A stretch of 17,714 nt of DNA, from positions 1-17,714 of the forward strand of contig CAYTTY010000063.1 in assembly GCA_964440935.1 (NCBI GenBank). The letters are read 5' to 3'. The stretch comes from WJJR01 sp964440935. GTDB taxonomy: Bacteria; Zixibacteria; MSB-5A5; WJJR01. A program made the position numbers and the translations under genes. Positions 14,272-17,714 of the stretch are shown piece by piece. The first letter of the stretch is position 1; each line of letters begins with the position of its first letter. The notes beneath the pieces were generated by a model. That model had not been told where the DNA came from. It did no database searches and saw nothing but the letters and a program-made list of their open reading frames with translations.

Positions 14272-14431
14272 CTAACTCGTTGTCATCCCCTCGAAAGAGG
14301 GGATCCATTTTGAGCGCGTCACGAAATTCAAATGGATTCCCCCGCAGTGGCGGACGGGGATGACAGTGGCGAGCTGTTACGCCCGAATGGATCGCTGAGG
14401 CAAACGGACAAGACGTCTGACAATCGCTCTA

Positions 14432-14670
14432 GATTCTGCGACAAACAATAGTCACATTAAGATGACATATCCTTACGGTGACGGTGATTCGGTGTCATCA
14501 TCTTCTGGTCGATCATCCCCGCGCAGTCTATTCCCACCGCAAGCGGTGGGACACCACAGCATCTTGAGTGCACCTCTTCGATTTCACCGAAGCGTGCAGA
14601 CAAAAATGTCGGGACCAGACCACTGAAACACAGGGAAGCCGTGGATTGGCAGAGTCTGGCGAAGAATCAT
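14432..14670. other. Intergenic tail downstream of the ImcH-like gene
   Basis: No gene is supported. The one structure is CCCACCGC-aa-GCGGTGGG at 14533-14550, an inverted repeat that would lose its inner pair to form a loop. It lies about 120 bases beyond the stop of the minus-strand cytochrome gene and could be its transcription end, though no T-run follows on that strand. Confidence 0.35.
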
Positions 14671-16077
14671 CTAGTGCATCGATATCATATCGAGCACTTC
14701 CGGTTCCTCTTCCTCGTAGGCCATGATGGAGTGGCAGAGCTCGCAGTCCTGTGAAATCGTCTTGCCGTCGGCGGTGACGTGTTCCTCGTCGTGGCAGCGG
14801 TAGCAACCGGGGTAGACCGAATGCCCGATGTGATTGGGATAGGTGCCCCACGTCACATTCATCTTGGGGAAGACATTGCGCAGGTAGATATCCGCCACGG
14901 TGTTGGCGGCCTGTTGGATATCGGCCGGCATGTCCATCGCCAGTTGCGGAAACTCCGTCCGGTAAAAGTTCACCAATCCGTCTGTGACGCGCTGTTCCGC
15001 CTGTTTGCGGGTGGCGTAGTCGGCCGTCAGCAGTCGAAATGCCTCACGTTTAACGAATGGTAAGTCGGGTGAAATGTGCCCGTTTTGCATTTCCCGGTCG
15101 AGCGCCTGATTGGGATCCTCGTAGGTGTGCGACGGACGATTGTGGCAATCCATGCAATCCATCGTCCGGGTCTCCACGGTGCGAAGCTCTTCAAGGGAGA
15201 GGGGAGAATCCTCCCAGACGTACTCGGACACCGTACCGTCTTGATCGGTGGACTTGACGTAGGCGATGGAATCGCGTTCGTGGTCGAGCGCCACGTACTC
15301 GACATCGATGGCCATATGCCGGTGAATGCCGCTGGCGCGATCTCCGGAACCGCCGCCGACATTCATCATCAGCACGTTGGTGACGGCCGAATTGGCGGAG
15401 TCGTCATCATAATGCGTATTGACCACCAGCCGCGAACCGTGGAACTTGGCCGGCCAGTGGCAGTGTTCACAGGTCTCTCTCGCCGGACGCAAATTCTCGA
15501 CTGGGGTGGGAATCGGTTTGCTGTAGGTCTCAAAAGCGACGGCGAATACCTGGCGCACTCCAGACATCTTCGATTTAACAAACCAGTCTGCTCCCTCACC
15601 AATGTGACATTCAACACAGTTTACGCGGGCGTGAGGGGAATGACGGTACGAGGTCAGCTCGGGCTGCATGACGGTGTGGCAGACTTCACCGCAAAAGGTC
15701 GTCGTATCCATAAATCCAATCGCTTCGTAAGTTGTGGCGCCTAGCAACGCCAAGGCAAATGTGCCGATGACCACGAAGGACACGATTCGTCGCCGAATGC
15801 GTGGGCGGTCCAGATCCAGCTCAAAGCGGATGATGCTGGAGGGAACGCCCTCGGCACGGGCCAGACGGCGTCGTTCCCAGGCTTTGCCGAGTGGAATCAG
15901 AATCACGCCGACGGCGACCAGGGCGGGGAGCACCATGAAGGCCACCACCCCGATGTACGGATTGTAATCGAAGCCTAACCACGCGGCCAGCAGGACGAAC
16001 ACAATCGCGATAAGACAAACGACCGCCAACAACAGACCGGTGAAACTAATGTAATTGCTTAGAAGCCGTTTGAACAT
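14671..16077 (-). CDS. NapC/NirT-type multihaem inner-membrane cytochrome c (ImcH-like)
   Basis: This 468-residue protein has three N-terminal membrane helices (about 10-32, 40-62, 98-120) and then a periplasmic haem domain. Five standard CXXCH motifs occur at residues 154, 203, 308, 425 and 445. A sixth, CGEVCH (129-134), has three residues between the cysteines. Sequences around them (HSPHARVNCVECHIGEGADWF, split as HSPHARVNCVECH and IGEGADWF; KPIPTPVENLRPARETCEHC) are of the NapC/NirT kind found in Geobacter ImcH. ImcH passes electrons from the menaquinol pool to periplasmic cytochromes when high-potential acceptors are used. Start ATG 16077 has GAGG eight bases or so upstream. It is convergent with the c-b fusion gene, and divergent from the acyltransferase gene. 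Confidence 0.87.
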   Translation of the reverse strand: MFKRLLSNYISFTGLLLAVVCLIAIVFVLLAAWLGFDYNPYIGVVAFMVLPALVAVGVILIPLGKAWERRRLARAEGVPSSIIRFELDLDRPRIRRRIVSFVVIGTFALALLGATTYEAIGFMDTTTFCGEVCHTVMQPELTSYRHSPHARVNCVECHIGEGADWFVKSKMSGVRQVFAVAFETYSKPIPTPVENLRPARETCEHCHWPAKFHGSRLVVNTHYDDDSANSAVTNVLMMNVGGGSGDRASGIHRHMAIDVEYVALDHERDSIAYVKSTDQDGTVSEYVWEDSPLSLEELRTVETRTMDCMDCHNRPSHTYEDPNQALDREMQNGHISPDLPFVKREAFRLLTADYATRKQAEQRVTDGLVNFYRTEFPQLAMDMPADIQQAANTVADIYLRNVFPKMNVTWGTYPNHIGHSVYPGCYRCHDEEHVTADGKTISQDCELCHSIMAYEEEEPEVLDMISMH

Positions 16078-16304
16078 GCTGCCATCCTCAGTCAGTCGAA
16101 ATGAAGGTGAAACCGCCTGCCATCGTCACACCAAGACTTAGAACCTCTGATATTTACGTTGAATTGTCAACGCGGACGCAGACCGTCGACTCGAAATATG
16201 ACAATCTCTGTCTTCGATCTTTCCTGTTGCCCCATGAGCGATTATTGGTTACCGAACGTCCCCATGCGGACGATGTCCCCCACTCGGCCAGGAGTGATTT
16301 GATT
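16078..16304. promoter_or_regulatory. Divergent intergenic region between ImcH-like and acyltransferase genes
   Basis: The open frame of the plus-strand gene runs through this region back to 16101, but the peptide there is unlike the enzyme family and I treat it as untranslated. It holds an inverted repeat ATTGTCA (16163-16169)/TGACAAT (16199-16205). The same heptamer occurs in the ends of the window's repeat elements, so this may be an element relic or a dimeric operator. No firm promoter can be called. Confidence 0.3.
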
Positions 16305-17435
16305 GTGAGTGATATTGCGGTCCTCCCGGTTCAGACGACGTCGGAGAAGACGACATTCCTCCGTCTCCCGGAACGGCTCTATGCCGATGACCCCAACTGG
16401 GTCTGCCCGCTCAGGATCGAGCGGAAGGACTTCTTTGACCCGGCCAAGAACCCGTTCTTTGCAGACAACGACGTCGAACTGTTTCTCGCCTGGCGCGATA
16501 GTCGGCCGGTGGGGCGCATTACGGCGCACATTTACCACGCGCACAATCGCACACACAACGAGAAGACCGGCTTCTACGGGTTCTTCGATTGTATCGAGGA
16601 CTTCGCAGTTGCGGAAGCACTGTGGCGGACTGCCGCCAACTGGCTGCGCGAACGCGGAATGGAGACGATGCGCGGCCCGGCCAATTTCACCATGAATCAC
16701 GAAGTCGGGTGCCTGGTCGACGGGTTCGACTCGCCGCCGGTGATCATGATGACCTACAATCCGCGATTCCATCCGGAGTTTGCTGAGCGCTTTGGCTTTG
16801 TGAAGGCGAAGGACCTGTATGCGTACTACACCGATGCATCGAATCCCACGCCGGATCGGGTGACTCGGTTGATTGACCGGATCAGAGAGCGAACCAGAGC
16901 CACGGTCCGTCCGATTAAGATGTCGCAGTTTGCGAAAGAAGTGGATCGCGTGAAGGCCATCTATGATCAGGCGTGGTCGCCCAACTGGGGCTTCGTGCCG
17001 ATGACCGACGCCGAATTCGATCACAGCGCCAAAGACATGAAGATGATTGTCGACCCGGAACTGGTGTTGTTTGCCGAAGTCGAGGGACGGCCGGTCGGGT
17101 TCGCGCTGGCGTTGCCCGACATCAATCAGGTCCTCATCCGACTGAACGGACGTCTCTTCCCGTTCGGCCTGATCAAACTGCTCTGGTTAACGAAAGTTCG
17201 TCGCAGCATTGATATGGCGCGCATACTCCTGATGGGCATTATGCCCGAGTACCAGAAGCGCGGTATCGATTACCTGCTCAATCACGAGTTGTTCGTGCGT
17301 GGGGTAGCGCGTGGATACACGCGCGGCGAACTGTCGTGGATTTTGGAAGACAACGAGATGATGAATCGTCTCTCCGAGAGTCTGGGGCACACACGCTACA
17401 AAACATATCGGATGTATGATTATCCGTTAGTGTGA
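16305..17435 (+). CDS. GNAT-type N-acyltransferase superfamily protein
   Basis: I place the start at GTG 16305, with AGGAG (16290-16294) ten bases upstream. The family's usual N-terminus (here VSDIAVLPVQT...FLRLPERLYADDPNWVCPL) begins at that point, and the 68 codons upstream look non-coding. TTG 16299 is an alternative. The 376-residue product has KNPFFADNDVELFLA, RPVGRITAHI, GFYGFFDCIED, RGPANFTMNHEVG, LVDGFDSPPVIMMTYNP and a C-terminal GNAT half. That half has FAEVEGRPVGFALALPD and the acetyl-CoA loop region MGIMPEYQKRGIDYLL, then LSWILEDNEMMNRLSESLG. The two-half layout is that of FemAB/GNAT-like enzymes widespread in soil and sediment bacteria. The substrate is unknown. Confidence 0.85.
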   Translation: MSDIAVLPVQTTSEKTTFLRLPERLYADDPNWVCPLRIERKDFFDPAKNPFFADNDVELFLAWRDSRPVGRITAHIYHAHNRTHNEKTGFYGFFDCIEDFAVAEALWRTAANWLRERGMETMRGPANFTMNHEVGCLVDGFDSPPVIMMTYNPRFHPEFAERFGFVKAKDLYAYYTDASNPTPDRVTRLIDRIRERTRATVRPIKMSQFAKEVDRVKAIYDQAWSPNWGFVPMTDAEFDHSAKDMKMIVDPELVLFAEVEGRPVGFALALPDINQVLIRLNGRLFPFGLIKLLWLTKVRRSIDMARILLMGIMPEYQKRGIDYLLNHELFVRGVARGYTRGELSWILEDNEMMNRLSESLGHTRYKTYRMYDYPLV

Positions 17436-17460
17436 CTTCGTGGGGTCGCACGAAGGTAGC

Positions 17461-17714
17461 TATAGCGATTGTCAGCAATATTTTCCGTTTCCATTGGGGT
17501 GCCACGGGCCTTCAGGGGTGTGTTGAAAAGCCTGCTGACTATCATCACCTCAGACTGGGGAGGGCGAGGCTCCCGCCGAGCCGCCGTGTGGAACATGCCG
17601 TTGCGGCTCGCCGGGAGGCTCGCCCTCCCGAAGGCTCTGATTCTCGGGGGGGGTTTCAACACGCCCCTTCAGGCCCGTGGTTCCACATTCGGACGATCCC
17701 AGTTCACGGGCCTA
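17461..17714. repeat. Second copy of the long palindromic repeat (R2), running to the window edge
   Basis: It begins TATAGCGATTGTCAGCAATA 25 bases after the acyltransferase stop and repeats R1 (4826-5086). The central block, about 17532-17651, is identical to R1 in every base I compared, including both 27-bp hairpin arms. The inverted blocks GGGGTGTGTTGAAAA and TTTCAACACGCCCC flank it. After AGGCCCGTGG (17672-17681) the right arm departs from R1, and the outer right end is not seen before the window stops. No gene lies in it. Confidence 0.88.

Larger units (their letters stand above)
13767..14431. repeat. Outer inverted-repeat element containing nested insertions
   Basis: The left end TATAGCGATTGTCAGAACTC...TTGTCCG pairs as an inverted repeat with the right end, which reverse-complemented reads TAGAGCGATTGTCAGACGTC...TTGTCCG. 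TA lies at both edges. Inside are another family member (13886-14101) and a distinct MITE (14103-14271). The remaining right-hand core (14281-14365) is the same repeat type as 33-112 near the window start, with a GAAA-capped hairpin, ATCCCCTC/GAGGGGAT (14285-14304). No protein-coding gene is credible anywhere in it. Confidence 0.7.

Noticed and set aside
16101..16304. 68-codon N-terminal extension of the acyltransferase
   Set aside because: It has no Shine-Dalgarno sequence, is unlike the family N-terminus, and lies where the divergent promoters should be. The AGGAG upstream of GTG 16305 gives a better start.
1..17714. CRISPR array
   Set aside because: Repeats are palindromic elements of varying length without regular spacing or uniform spacers, and no cas genes are present.

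Overview
The window comes from a bacterial chromosome, moderately GC-rich by eye. It encodes lipoproteins, an outer-membrane beta-barrel and membrane-anchored multihaem c-type cytochromes, so the host is most likely a diderm with an anaerobic or metal/mineral-respiring lifestyle. The cytochromes resemble the CbcL and ImcH types of Geobacter. A deltaproteobacterial or FCB-group (for example Zixibacteria-like) host is plausible, but I cannot place it from sequence alone.

Layout. 1-567: intergenic repeats (short terminal-inverted-repeat elements) with no convincing gene. 568-4739: a plus-strand set of small and envelope genes: a sigma-70 region-4-only protein, a 49-aa lmo0937-type membrane peptide, an M48 metalloprotease lipoprotein with a LysM-like tail, a small beta-barrel, a two-helix membrane protein, and a glycine-rich lipoprotein behind a hairpin-rich leader and ahead of a strong terminator. 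4826-5905, minus strand: the tmRNA gene ssrA (tag ADDYSYAMAA), followed 7 nt later by a small GIY-YIG nuclease gene. Its stop codon abuts a 26-bp copy of the tmRNA 3' end. Beyond that copy lies the 5' remnant of a second, diverged GIY-YIG gene, cut short near a 261-bp palindromic repeat. 5976-6644 (-): a SAM methyltransferase, divergent from a HDOD protein at 6756-7646 (+). 7667-11391 (-): amrS, a Pr6Pr-type membrane protein and a DUF885 metallopeptidase. 11625-13706 (+): an 11-haem cytochrome c fused to a cytochrome b membrane domain. 13707-14670: a nested mosaic of repeats. 14671-16077 (-): a NapC/NirT (ImcH-like) multihaem cytochrome. 16305-17435 (+): a GNAT-type acyltransferase. 17461-end: a second copy of the long palindromic repeat.

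The two cytochrome genes converge on the repeat mosaic. Together they look like two alternative inner-membrane quinol-to-periplasm electron exits. The most unusual structure is the GIY-YIG/tmRNA arrangement: two diverged nuclease genes, each starting just past a copy of the tmRNA T-loop-to-CCA segment, with no integrase in sight. This looks like a minimal element that has repeatedly used the tmRNA 3' end as its address. The intergenic DNA is dominated by one family of non-autonomous elements whose ends read (T/G)AGCRATTGTCA next to TA. It also holds one 169-bp MITE with a CTAA target duplication.
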